A DNA stretch of 64,000 nt from contig CAVYPC010000002.1 of assembly GCA_963770315.1 (NCBI GenBank), positions 620,001 through 684,000 on the forward strand, given 5' to 3'. Positions 30,931-39,500 of the stretch are shown piece after piece; position 1 is the first letter of the stretch, and every line of letters begins with the position of its first letter. Origin of the DNA: VRUE01 sp963770315. Its GTDB lineage: Bacteria > Actinomycetota > Thermoleophilia > Solirubrobacterales > 70-9. The notes below the pieces were generated by a model that saw only the letters and a list, made by a program, of their open reading frames with translations, made no database searches and was not told the DNA's origin. Made by a program: the position numbers and the translations under genes.

Positions 30931-32271
30931 CTAGACGAGCAGGGCGCCCTCCATCACGCCCGCTGCTCGCAGGTCTCGGTACCAGCGCTCGACCGGGTGC
31001 TCCTTGACGAAGCCGTGCCCGCCGAGCAGCTGCACTCCTTGGGAGCCGATCTGCATCCCCTTGACGGCGCAGAGCCGGCGCGCGATCGCCGCCTCGCGGG
31101 CGAAGTCCTCGCCGCGGTCGGCGCGGCTCGCCGCCCGGTAGGTGGCGAGGCGCATGCCTTCGCTCTCGATGCCGATGTCGGACACCGCGAAGGCGACGCC
31201 TTGGCGGTTGGAGATCGGTTCGCCGAAGGCGGTCCTCTCGTTGACGTAGGGGATGGCGTAGTCGAGGACGGCCTGCGCGGCGCCGACCGCGAGCCCGCAC
31301 CAGGCGACCCGAGCCCGGTTGACGCACTCGACGTAGTCCTCGGGCTTGCCCTCGCCGAGGATCGCCTCGGGCGGCAGTCGCACGCCCTCGATCAGCAGCC
31401 GGCCGGTGGCGGCGGGCCGCAGCCCCATCGCCGGCTCGGCCTCGACCGAGAGGCCCTTGGCGCCGGACTCGACCACGAAGAGGACCGGTCCGATCCCCTC
31501 CGCCTCGGCGGCGATCACGAACAGCTCGCACTCTTTCGCCCGGGCCAACAGCGACTTGGCGCCGTCGAGGATCCACTCCTTGCCATCCACGCGCGCCTTC
31601 GTCTCCAGCTTCAACGGGTCGAAGAGCGGCCGTGGCTCGAGGATCGCCAGGGCGGCGGCGGGGACGTCCTCGCCGGTGAAGGCGGGCAGATAGGTGGCCT
31701 CCTGCTCGGCGCTTCCCCAGAGCCCGATCGCGGTGGCGACGGCGCCGGGAGCGAGTGCCGCGTAGGCGATCCCCACGTCGCCGTGGGCAAGCGCCTCGCC
31801 GATCAACACGCTGGTGACCGCCGACTGCTCGTGCATGACGCCGCCGAGCTCCTCGGGGACGCCGAGCATGTCGACCCCGAGCTCGGCGGCCTGGTCGAGC
31901 AGCTCCTTCGGCGTCGCACGGTTGTCGTCGGCCGCCAGTGCGGCGGGACGGACTTTCTCTGCGGCGAAGGCGCGGCCCGCCTCCTGGAACATCTGCTGCT
32001 CGTCGTCGGGGGCGAGGTCGAACAGGCCTGCCGACTTGCTCCTGGCCTGGCGGGCAGGTTTGCCCAGCTGCTGCGCCGCCTTGAAGGTGCGGCCGGCGAC
32101 GGTCGCCGAGCGGAAGCCGTTCTTGGTTCCCTGGAAGAGGGCACGCTCGACCTGCTTGCGGATCCGGATCCGGTCGAGCAGGTCGGAGCCGGCGAGGCGA
32201 TTGAGCGCCCTCAGGCCGAAGCCCATGCTGCGCTCGGCCGCACTCCTGTCGGTGTTGGCCGTCGTCGTCAT
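30931..32271 (-). CDS. Acyl-CoA dehydrogenase, second of the pair
   Basis: A 446-residue protein. ATG at 32271 overlaps the maoC stop as ATGA, which fixes the start; the frame is open upstream but that part is maoC shadow. The N-terminal ~90 residues are a basic extension (LALNRLAGS-like start, AGRTFKAAQQLGKPARQARS). Then come a dehydrogenase core with LAILEPRPLFDPL in place of the usual SEPxxGSD motif, and a C-terminal domain with GSQGVQLLGGHGFVKEHPVE. The classic catalytic Glu segment is not obvious. It may be the non-catalytic or partner subunit for the neighbouring dehydrogenase. Confidence 0.8.
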   Translation of the reverse strand: MTTTANTDRSAAERSMGFGLRALNRLAGSDLLDRIRIRKQVERALFQGTKNGFRSATVAGRTFKAAQQLGKPARQARSKSAGLFDLAPDDEQQMFQEAGRAFAAEKVRPAALAADDNRATPKELLDQAAELGVDMLGVPEELGGVMHEQSAVTSVLIGEALAHGDVGIAYAALAPGAVATAIGLWGSAEQEATYLPAFTGEDVPAAALAILEPRPLFDPLKLETKARVDGKEWILDGAKSLLARAKECELFVIAAEAEGIGPVLFVVESGAKGLSVEAEPAMGLRPAATGRLLIEGVRLPPEAILGEGKPEDYVECVNRARVAWCGLAVGAAQAVLDYAIPYVNERTAFGEPISNRQGVAFAVSDIGIESEGMRLATYRAASRADRGEDFAREAAIARRLCAVKGMQIGSQGVQLLGGHGFVKEHPVERWYRDLRAAGVMEGALLV

Positions 32272-33182
32272 CGTGCTTTCCTCCCAGTAGTGGTTTTGCT
32301 CTCGAGCGGGGCCACGCGCCCGTCGAGATGAGGGGTCTGCCGCTTGGCGTCGCGCACCGCGAAGGCGATCTCCTCGCCCTCCGCGACGCTGGCGAGCTCG
32401 ACGCGGGCCGGCAGCAGGATCGGCTTGCGGAAGCGGACGTCGACGCCAAAGGCATCCGGCAGGCGGCTCTCGAGCGCCGCCAGGCAGCGCGCCTTGGTCC
32501 ACATGCCGTGGGCGATCGCGCCCGGGAAGCCGAGCGGCTTGGCGGTCAGCGAGTGCATGTGGATCGGGTTGCGGTCGCCGGAGACCGCGGCGTAACGGCG
32601 GCCGAGGTCGCCGCCGAGGCGCCACTCTGCGCTCGCCGGTAGCTCGGGCTCCTCCGTCTTGTCGCCCTGCTTTGAGCTCGGCGCCTTCTCGCCACCGCCG
32701 CGGCGCAGCATCGTGCTGGCGCTCTCCCAAGCCCTCTCGTCGCCGACCATAACCTCGGTCAGCAGCGAGAAGGTGCGCCCCTTCGGGTGCGGCTGCAGCT
32801 CGGTCGGGCGGACGCGAATCGTCATCGTCTCGCCGAGCCCGATGGGGCGGTGCTGCTCGATCCGGTTCTCCACGTGGACGAGGCCGACCGCGCCGAAGGG
32901 GAAGTCGCCGTCGGCCATCACCGCCATGTGCAGCGGGAAGGCGAGCACGTGGGGGTAGGTGGGGGGAAGTCGGTCGCGCAGGGCGAAGCCGCAGACCTTG
33001 GCGTAAGAGGCAACCGCGGCAGGATTGGCCGCGACCCCGTTCAGCTCCAGGTCGAGCTCGGGGATCTCGCCGCCGCCGCCGGGCACGAATGGCAGCAGCG
33101 AGGCGCCCGGGATCATCGGCGCCGCGGCGCGGGCATAGAGCGGCAGGATGCTTGGCGCGCTGTCGAGCCTGCGGGTGGCCAC
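32268..33182 (-). CDS. MaoC-like (R)-specific enoyl-CoA hydratase/dehydratase
   Basis: A 304-residue double hot-dog protein. The N-terminal half (LPPTYPHVLAFPLHMAVMAD) is the degenerate hot-dog. The C-terminal half has YAAVSGDRNPIHMHSLTAKP and GFPGAIAHGMWTKARCLAAL, the hydratase-2 motif with the catalytic Asp-His pair. It probably hydrates trans-2-enoyl-CoA or dehydrates the 3-hydroxyacyl product. It lies one base after fabG and overlaps the following dehydrogenase by four bases, which shows a coupled operon. It corresponds in position to mycobacterial HtdX next to FabG4. Confidence 0.88.
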   Translation of the reverse strand: MATRRLDSAPSILPLYARAAAPMIPGASLLPFVPGGGGEIPELDLELNGVAANPAAVASYAKVCGFALRDRLPPTYPHVLAFPLHMAVMADGDFPFGAVGLVHVENRIEQHRPIGLGETMTIRVRPTELQPHPKGRTFSLLTEVMVGDERAWESASTMLRRGGGEKAPSSKQGDKTEEPELPASAEWRLGGDLGRRYAAVSGDRNPIHMHSLTAKPLGFPGAIAHGMWTKARCLAALESRLPDAFGVDVRFRKPILLPARVELASVAEGEEIAFAVRDAKRQTPHLDGRVAPLESKTTTGRKAR

Positions 33183-33183
33183 T

Positions 33184-34509
33184 TCAGGCTCCCAGCAGGT
33201 TCTGGCCGCAGACGCGGACCGTGTTGCCGTTGACCCCGGTGGAGGCGGGGCTGGCCAACCAGGCGATGGTCTCCGCGACGTCGACCGGCAGGCCGCCCTG
33301 GGAGAGGCTGCTCAGGCGCCGCCCCGCTTCGCGCGGGCCGATCGGCATCGCCGCCGTCATCGCCGTCTCGATGAAGCCGGGGGCGACGGCGTTGATCGTC
33401 GCTTCGCGCTTGGCAAGCTCGGGGGCCATCGCTTCGACCATCCCGATCACGCCCGCCTTCGAGGTGGCGTAGTTGGTCTGGCCGGAATTGCCGGCGATGC
33501 CGGACATCGAGGAGACACAGACGATGCGCCCGTTTCGGGCCAGCAGCTTGGCCTCGAGCAGCGCGTCGTCGATCCGCTCCTCGCTGGAGAGGTTGATCTC
33601 CATCAGCTCGGCCCAGCGCTCTTCGGGCATCTTGGCGATCGTGCGATCGCGGGTGACGCCGGCGTTGTGGACGACGACGTCGACGCCGTCGGCGAAGCGC
33701 TCGGCGATCCGCTCGGGTGCGTCGTCGGCGGTGATGTCGATCCCGATCGCCTCGCCGCCGACCTCGGTCGTGACCCGGCGCAGGTCGTCGGCCGCCTGCG
33801 GCACGTCGAGGCCGACTATCTCGGCCCCGTCGCGAGCCAGGGTCGTGGCGATCGCGGCGCCGATGCCGCGCGAGGCACCGGTGACCAGCGCCACCTTGCC
33901 GTCGAGCGGGCGCTCCCAATCGATCTCGGGCGCCGGCGCAACCCCGGCACCGATCCCGATCACCTGGCCCGATACGTAGGCCGAGCGGGGCGAGAGCAGG
34001 AAGCGCAGGGTGGAGTCGAGCTGGTCCTCGGCGCCGGTGGAGACGTGGACGAGCTGCGCGGTTGCGCCCTTGCCGCCGATCTCCTTGGCGAGCGAGCGGA
34101 CGAAGCCCTCCAGCGCGCGCTGTGCGGTGGCGGCGCGGGTCGAGCCGCCCTCGGCCGGCGGAGTCCCCAGCACGACGACGCGGCCATTGCGCTGCAGCCG
34201 CCCGACCGCCGGGTAGAAGAAGCGCTGCAGCTCGACCAGCTCGGTCGAGTCGGTTATCCCGGTGACGTCGAAGAGGAGGGCCTTGGCCCGGCCCTCGGCA
34301 CCGGCCCGTTCCGCCTTGATCCGGTCGAGGAAGGCGGAGATGGCCTTGCCGGTGCGGCCCCCGGGGGCCGCACCGGAGAGGACGGGGCCGGAGACGACCG
34401 GCGCTCCCGGCGTATGGCGGTCGAGGCCGACCGGCTGCGGCAGCCCGAGCTGTTTGGCGACTGTCGAGACGACGGGCGCGTTGACTATCTGCGAGTAGCG
34501 GTCGCTCAT
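33184..34509 (-). CDS. FabG4-like 3-oxoacyl reductase, two-domain
   Basis: A 441-residue, two-domain SDR. The start ATG34509 overlaps the thiolase stop as ATGA. The N-terminal ~205 residues form a degenerate Rossmann-like domain (FDVTGITDSTELVELQRFF). The C-terminal SDR domain (~215-441) has ALVTGASRGIGAAIATTLAR, NAGVTRD and the Ser/Tyr/Lys triad (VSSMSGIAG, YATSKAG). This long form matches HMwFabG/FabG4, which reduces 3-oxoacyl-CoA with NADH. Its place between thiolase and MaoC supports reversible beta-oxidation-type chemistry. Confidence 0.9.
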   Translation of the reverse strand: MSDRYSQIVNAPVVSTVAKQLGLPQPVGLDRHTPGAPVVSGPVLSGAAPGGRTGKAISAFLDRIKAERAGAEGRAKALLFDVTGITDSTELVELQRFFYPAVGRLQRNGRVVVLGTPPAEGGSTRAATAQRALEGFVRSLAKEIGGKGATAQLVHVSTGAEDQLDSTLRFLLSPRSAYVSGQVIGIGAGVAPAPEIDWERPLDGKVALVTGASRGIGAAIATTLARDGAEIVGLDVPQAADDLRRVTTEVGGEAIGIDITADDAPERIAERFADGVDVVVHNAGVTRDRTIAKMPEERWAELMEINLSSEERIDDALLEAKLLARNGRIVCVSSMSGIAGNSGQTNYATSKAGVIGMVEAMAPELAKREATINAVAPGFIETAMTAAMPIGPREAGRRLSSLSQGGLPVDVAETIAWLASPASTGVNGNTVRVCGQNLLGA

Positions 34510-35798
34510 CGGGCGCCTCCCGGGCCCTCGAGCACCGCGACGACGCCCTGGCCGCCGGCGGCGCAGATGCTGATCGCGCCGCGGCCCCCGCCGTCCTCGT
34601 GCAGTTGCTTCGCCAGCCCGGCGACGATGCGGCCGCCGGTCGCGGCGAAGGGGTGGGCGGCGGCCAGCGAGCCGCCGTTGACGTTGAGCTTGGCTCGGTC
34701 GATCGAGCCGAGCGGCTTCTCGCGCCCCAGCTTCTCTTTGCAGAAGGCCGGGTCCTCCCAGGCCTTGAGCGTGCAGAGCACCTGGGCGGCGAAGGCCTCG
34801 TGGATCTCGTAGTAGTCGAAGTCCTGGAGCGCGAGCCCGGCCCGGTCGAGCATCGTCGGCATCGCGTAGGCGGGGGCCATCAGCAGCCCTTCGCGCTTGT
34901 GGACGTGGTCGACGGCGGCGGTCTGCGCCGCGGTGACGTAGGCGAGGATCGGCAGGTCGCGCTCCCTCGCCCACTCCTCGGAGGCGAGCAGGACGGCGGA
35001 GGCGCCGTCGCTGAGCGGGGTCGAGTTGGCCGCGGTCATCGTCCCCTCGGGGCCGCCGAAGACCGGCTTCAGCTTTGCCAGCTTCTCCAGGCTGGAGTCC
35101 GGGCGCAGGTTCTGGTCGCGCTCGAGGCCGAGGTAGGGAGTGATCAGGTCGTCGAGGAAGCCGCGCTCATAGGCGGCGCCGAGGTTCTCGTGGCTGGTGA
35201 CCGTGAGCTCGTCCTGCTCGGTGCGGCCGATGTCCCATTCGGTCGCCATGATCGCGCAGTGCTCGCCCATCGAGAGGCCGGTGCGCGGCTCCTCGTTGCG
35301 GGGGATCGAGGGCACGATGTGGCCGGGGCGGAGGCTCGCCAGGGCGCGCAGCTTGCCGCCGGTCGAGCGCTGCCGGTTCGCCTCCAGCAGCGTCTCGCGC
35401 AGCTGCTCGTTGAGGCCGATCGGCGCGTCGGAGGTGGTGTCGGCGCCGCAGGCGATTCCCGAGTCGATCTGGCCGAGGGCGATCTTGTTGGCGACGAGGA
35501 TCGTCGTCTCCAGGCCGGTGCCGCAGGCCTGCTGGACGTCGTAGGCGGGGGTCTCCGGCGCCAGCCGCGTGCTCAGCACGCTCTCGCGTGCCAGGTCGCG
35601 GTCGTGCGAGTGCTTGAGCACGGCGCCGCCGGCGACCTCGCCGAGCGTCTCGCCCTGCAGGCGGAAGCGGTCGATCAGGCCGTCGAGGGCGGCGGTGAGC
35701 ATGTCCTGGTTGGACGCGTGCGCGTAGGTGCTGTCCGAGCGCGCGAAGGGAATTCGGTTGCCGCCGACCACGGCGACCCGACGGGGACTGTCAGACAA
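34506..35798 (-). CDS. Acetyl-CoA acyltransferase (thiolase, FadA2-like)
   Basis: A 430-residue thiolase. The nucleophile is C92 (DVQQACGTGLETTI); HEAFAAQVL, GGSLAAAHPFAATGGR and the C-terminal ISICAAGGQG box supply the catalytic His and second Cys. TTG35798 is preferred to TTG35846 because AAGG lies at good spacing and homology begins with RRVAVVGGNRIPF. It cleaves 3-oxoacyl-CoA to acetyl-CoA plus a shortened acyl-CoA. It is the first gene of a five-gene operon with fabG4, maoC and two acyl-CoA dehydrogenases. Upstream palindromes may bind a TetR-type regulator. Confidence 0.9.
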   Translation of the reverse strand: MSDSPRRVAVVGGNRIPFARSDSTYAHASNQDMLTAALDGLIDRFRLQGETLGEVAGGAVLKHSHDRDLARESVLSTRLAPETPAYDVQQACGTGLETTILVANKIALGQIDSGIACGADTTSDAPIGLNEQLRETLLEANRQRSTGGKLRALASLRPGHIVPSIPRNEEPRTGLSMGEHCAIMATEWDIGRTEQDELTVTSHENLGAAYERGFLDDLITPYLGLERDQNLRPDSSLEKLAKLKPVFGGPEGTMTAANSTPLSDGASAVLLASEEWARERDLPILAYVTAAQTAAVDHVHKREGLLMAPAYAMPTMLDRAGLALQDFDYYEIHEAFAAQVLCTLKAWEDPAFCKEKLGREKPLGSIDRAKLNVNGGSLAAAHPFAATGGRIVAGLAKQLHEDGGGRGAISICAAGGQGVVAVLEGPGGAR

Positions 35799-35888
35799 CG
35801 TCGAACCTTTCGATTGGAGTGCGGTGCGGGCGTGCAGGGGCGCCAAGGCCTCCCGCCGCTACAGACATCGGTGTAGAGATTACCCCGA

Positions 35889-35921
35889 CATCGATCGATG
35901 ACACATCAATGTGATGCGTCG
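35889..35921. promoter_or_regulatory. Tandem palindromes upstream of the thiolase operon
   Basis: A perfect 12-bp palindrome CATCGATCGATG (35889-35900) is followed by an imperfect inverted repeat, TGACACATCA-ATG-TGATGCGTCG (35899-35921, 8 of 10 pairs). They lie about 90 bp before the thiolase start. They resemble TetR-type operators of lipid-catabolism operons, but the regulator is not in the window. Confidence 0.5.
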
Positions 35922-36011
35922 CACACAACAGAGATCAGCGAGCCAGGGAATTAGGCAGGTTTGTTTAGGTGAAATTGATTTAGCCGCTGCCTGACAAACT
36001 CGGATGAGAAT

Positions 36012-36042
36012 TTGTCTAGGTTTCAATTTTCTTGGCTATGCT
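36012..36042 (+). promoter_or_regulatory. Promoter of the Fic gene, leaderless
   Basis: TTGTCT (36012-36017), a 19-bp spacer and TATGCT (36037-36042), then 8 nt to ATG36051. There is no Shine-Dalgarno sequence. The spacer is slightly long. Confidence 0.5.
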
Positions 36043-36050
36043 GGACAACT

Positions 36051-37052
36051 ATGCCAGCGGGCCGTCCAAGTAGGCAGCAGGTTTTCGAATCCCTCGATCG
36101 GGCGCGGGAAGACCTCCTGATCATCGGCGGGCTGCCTGAGCCGACTGTCTTCCAAGACGTTTGGGCGGATATCTGGGTGGAGGAGACGCACAATTCGACT
36201 GCGATCGAGGGGAACACGCTGCGGAAGCGCCAGGTTCAGCTTCTCCTGGAGGACAACGTCGTCAGCGGCAGCGCTCACGAGCTCAGGGAGTGGGTTGAGG
36301 CCAAAGCGTACGGCGAGGCTGCACGTTGGACTTATGAGCAGGCGTATCAGAGTCAATTCAACGAACGGGGGACAATCAGCGAGGGGGACATCAGGCGCAT
36401 CCATCACATAACGGTCGAGTCGGTCTGGGTTCATTTCCCCCCAAAAGGTCTCCGCTCGAACGAGATGCCCGGCAGCTATCGCACTGGCGATATCCAGCCG
36501 TTGCGGACTGGGCTACAGCCTCCGCCGCCGAGTGTCGTTCCCTCCCTTGTTGCCGATTGGCTCGGCGAAGCGATGGATGAGCCATCTTCTGATTGTCATT
36601 TGATTCAGCATTTGGCGGATCTGCATGCCAGATTCGAGCGCATACATCCATTTCCTGACGGGAATGGACGAGTTGGACGACTTGTTCTCTCCCTTTTGCT
36701 GGTCCGGCATGGGTATCCCCCGGCGATCATCTACAAGGAAGAGAGAAAGCGATACCTGCAGATGCTTCAGAAGGCTGACGATGGCGACCCTGGCCCGCTC
36801 GGCGAACTGCTCGCACGGTCGGTTAGGGATGGCATCTACCGTTTCTTAATGCCAAGTTTGGCGGGACCGCTCAGCGTCGTGCCGCTAGCCGGACTGGCTG
36901 ATGAAGGGCTATCTCGGTCAGCGCTTGTGGCAGCTGCTCAGCGCGGCCGGCTCAGGGCGAACAAGTACGGAGGCAATTGGTATTCAACCCGTCAGTGGGT
37001 CAATGAGTACAAACAGAGCCGTCACAGGCGAGTGCCCGAAGAGGCAGACTAG
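36051..37052 (+). CDS. Fic-family protein (putative AMPylase), class II
   Basis: A 333-residue Fic protein. The active-site loop is HPFPDGNGRVGR (residues 199-210), with the catalytic His and the Gly/Asn/Arg phosphate-binding residues. An N-terminal inhibitory motif of the (S/T)xxxE(G/N) type is STAIEGN (49-55), placing it in class II, where the Glu blocks ATP in cis. The C-terminal ~60 residues look like a small winged-helix domain. Fic enzymes transfer AMP to a protein hydroxyl; the target is unknown. ATG36051 is preferred over upstream TTG36012 because that TTG lies in the -35 region. Base composition is lower in GC than neighbours, suggesting transfer. Confidence 0.9.
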   Translation: MPAGRPSRQQVFESLDRAREDLLIIGGLPEPTVFQDVWADIWVEETHNSTAIEGNTLRKRQVQLLLEDNVVSGSAHELREWVEAKAYGEAARWTYEQAYQSQFNERGTISEGDIRRIHHITVESVWVHFPPKGLRSNEMPGSYRTGDIQPLRTGLQPPPPSVVPSLVADWLGEAMDEPSSDCHLIQHLADLHARFERIHPFPDGNGRVGRLVLSLLLVRHGYPPAIIYKEERKRYLQMLQKADDGDPGPLGELLARSVRDGIYRFLMPSLAGPLSVVPLAGLADEGLSRSALVAAAQRGRLRANKYGGNWYSTRQWVNEYKQSRHRRVPEEAD

Positions 37053-37059
37053 TTAGCGC

Positions 37060-39189
37060 TCAGGAGACCTCGGAGAAGCCGAAGCGCTGCTGGAAGCGGC
37101 GCAGCGGCGCCGGCGCCCACCAGTTCCAGTCGCCGAAGAGGCGCATCAGGGCCGGCACCAGCAGCGCCCTGACCAGGGTTGCGTCGATCAAGACCGCCGC
37201 CGCGTAGCCGACCCCGGCCTCCTTCATGAAGAAGATCGAGCTGGTGGTGAAGGCGAGGAAGGCGGCGGCGAGGCAGAGCGCGGCGGCGCTGATCACCCTG
37301 CCGGTGCGGGCGATCCCGCGGGCGACCGCCTCTTCGTTGGGCAGCCCGGAGTCGTGCAGCTCCTTGATTCGGGCGAGGACGAGCACGGCGTAGTCGGTGG
37401 AGAGCCCGAAGATGACGGCGAACATGACGACGAGGGTCGAGGTCTCCATCGCTTCCGGGCCGTTGTAGCCGACCAACCCGTCGAGCAGGCCCCACTGGAA
37501 CGCCGCGACGATCACCCCCACCGTGCCCGCCAGGGTGAGCAGGTTCATGATCAGCGTCTTCAGCGGCAGCACCACCGACCCGGTCAGCATGAACAGCAAG
37601 AGGAGCGTGGTGAGGATGATGATGCCGATCACGAGCGGCAGGTTGCGGGCCAGGCTCTCCTTCAGGTCGAGGAATTCGGCGGTGTAGCCGGAGACCAGGA
37701 TCGGCGCCGGCCCGCTCATCGCGCGAATCGTCCGCACGGTGTCCTGCGCTTCGTCGGTGAGCGCGGCCCCCGCCTTACCGCGCAGGCCGAAGTTGGCCAG
37801 CGCCAGGTCCGGGGCGACGCGCTGGAAGGGCACCGGGGATTCGATTCCTTCAAGCGAGCCGATGCGTCGCGAGAGGCGCCGCAGCTGGACCTTGCTCGCC
37901 TGCCCGTCGACGACGACCGAGACCGGGACCCCGAGCGAAGCCGGGTAGTCGCGATTGACCGTCGTCACGACTTCGCGCGACGGTTCTCCGGCGGGAGAGC
38001 TGTCGGTGCCCGGGACGGTCAGGTTGATCCCGAGCGTCGGGAGCGCGAGCAGGAGGAGCAGGGTTGCGCTGCCGATTGCCACCGCGACGGGGCGGCGCAT
38101 CACACCGTTGGCCAGCCTGTACCAGCCGTCCGATTCGTCGGCGACCGAGCGGCCGCGCCGCAGCGAGAGGGCGTTGACCCGCTCGCCGAGCAGGGCGAGC
38201 AGCGAGGGCACGAGCAACAGGGCACCAAAGGCGGCGAAGAGGGAGACGATCGCGCCACCGGCGCCGAGTGAGTAGAGGAAGCGCTGCGGCAGCAGCGTCA
38301 GCGCCGCCATCGCGGCCGCAACCGTGAGGCCGGAGAAGACGATCGTCCGCCCGGCGGACTCGACCAGACGGCGATGGGACTCGCGACTCGGCCCGTCGCG
38401 CTCGAGCTCCTCGCGGTAACGGGTGACGAGCAGCAGGCCGTAGTCGACCGCCAGCCCGAGGCCCATCGCGGTGGTGATGTTCAAGGCGAAGACCGAGGTG
38501 TCGACGAACTTCGACATCACCAGCAGGACGAGGAAGGTGCCGCCGACCGAGATCATCCCGACCAGCAGCGGGATCGACGCGGCGACGACGCCGCGGAAGA
38601 CGATCAACAGGAGGAGGGCGAGCAGGGGAAAGGCGATCAGCTCGGCCCGGATCAGGTCGGAGTGGACCGTGTCGTTGACCTCGTTGAAGCCGGCGGCGAG
38701 CCCGCCGACGGCTACCCCGAACCGCTTCGACTCGATTCGTTCCGACGCCTCGTCGGCGGCGTGGGCGAGCACCTGCACGTCGATGCTGGAGAAGTGGGCG
38801 GTGATGAGGAGCGAGCTGTGGTCGGGGGCGATCAGCTGCGGCGGGCCGCCGGCGAGCGGGTTTTCGACGAGTGAGGCGTCGTCGAGCGAGTGCAGCGTGC
38901 GGGCGACGCGCCTCGCTTCCCTATGCAACGCCGGAGAGCGCAGCGAGAGACGGTCCTGTCCGGCCGGCGGCGTGACCCGCACGACGATCGCCGGGATGCT
39001 CTCGCTGCCCGTCTTCTCGATTAGCAGGTCCTGCTGCTGCTGGCTCTGGGTGGCCGGATCGGCGAAACCGGCGGCCTTCAGGTGCTGCTCTACGTTCTTG
39101 CTCAGGCCGAAGGCGAGGACGGTGAAGATGCCAATCGCCGCGAGAACCTTCTTGGGGTGGTTCCAGGTCAGGTCGGCGATTCGGGTCAC
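37060..39189 (-). CDS. MMPL-family RND exporter, paralogue of 26748-28913
   Basis: A ~709-residue MMPL protein. The start GTG39189 gives VTRIADLTWNHPKK, aligned to the paralogue's first residues; ATG39204 is an alternative. It has two MMPL modules with TTAMGLGLAVDYGLLLVTRY and AVIFGLSTDYAVLVLARIKE as D-Y relay sites, and long extracytoplasmic domains between. The similarity to 26748-28913 runs along the full length, indicating an old duplication. No regulator is adjacent. Substrate unknown; lipids, siderophores or toxic compounds are typical. Confidence 0.88.
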   Translation of the reverse strand: MTRIADLTWNHPKKVLAAIGIFTVLAFGLSKNVEQHLKAAGFADPATQSQQQQDLLIEKTGSESIPAIVVRVTPPAGQDRLSLRSPALHREARRVARTLHSLDDASLVENPLAGGPPQLIAPDHSSLLITAHFSSIDVQVLAHAADEASERIESKRFGVAVGGLAAGFNEVNDTVHSDLIRAELIAFPLLALLLLIVFRGVVAASIPLLVGMISVGGTFLVLLVMSKFVDTSVFALNITTAMGLGLAVDYGLLLVTRYREELERDGPSRESHRRLVESAGRTIVFSGLTVAAAMAALTLLPQRFLYSLGAGGAIVSLFAAFGALLLVPSLLALLGERVNALSLRRGRSVADESDGWYRLANGVMRRPVAVAIGSATLLLLLALPTLGINLTVPGTDSSPAGEPSREVVTTVNRDYPASLGVPVSVVVDGQASKVQLRRLSRRIGSLEGIESPVPFQRVAPDLALANFGLRGKAGAALTDEAQDTVRTIRAMSGPAPILVSGYTAEFLDLKESLARNLPLVIGIIILTTLLLLFMLTGSVVLPLKTLIMNLLTLAGTVGVIVAAFQWGLLDGLVGYNGPEAMETSTLVVMFAVIFGLSTDYAVLVLARIKELHDSGLPNEEAVARGIARTGRVISAAALCLAAAFLAFTTSSIFFMKEAGVGYAAAVLIDATLVRALLVPALMRLFGDWNWWAPAPLRRFQQRFGFSEVS

Positions 39190-39266
39190 GGCGGGTTCGA
39201 GCATCTCCGGCGCCGTCGCGGCCGACCGTGACCTTCGTCACCTACCGCGGTCCGCGCGCCGAAGCG

Positions 39267-39500
39267 TTATTGCTCGTAGAGCTTGACCACGCGGACGGCG
39301 CCGTCCGGCGCGGCATCGACGCAGAGGTTGCAGAGGACGCACTCGTCGAGGTTCTTCTCGACGATCTCGACGCCGGAGTCGACCGCCTTGAAGATGTCGA
39401 CGGGGCAGACTTCCTCGAGCTTCTTGGCGAGCTCGGCGTCGCCGGCGACCGAGGCATCGACCTCGACGTCGATGAAGACCTTGTGCAGCGTCTCGGCCAT
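39267..39500 (-). CDS. Small ferredoxin-like iron-sulfur protein
   Basis: A 77-residue protein starting MAETLHKVFIDVEVDASVAG. Four cysteines occur in EEVCPVDIFKAV and DECVLCNLCVDAAP, which can hold one [4Fe-4S] cluster. The pattern resembles FixX/ferredoxin-like proteins, in which one CP segment and one CxxCxxC segment cooperate. Its ATG overlaps the sucD stop as TGATG, so translation is coupled. A dedicated electron carrier inside a sucCD operon suggests coupling to a ferredoxin-dependent 2-oxoacid oxidoreductase elsewhere; this is inference. Confidence 0.75.
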   Translation of the reverse strand: MAETLHKVFIDVEVDASVAGDAELAKKLEEVCPVDIFKAVDSGVEIVEKNLDECVLCNLCVDAAPDGAVRVVKLYEQ

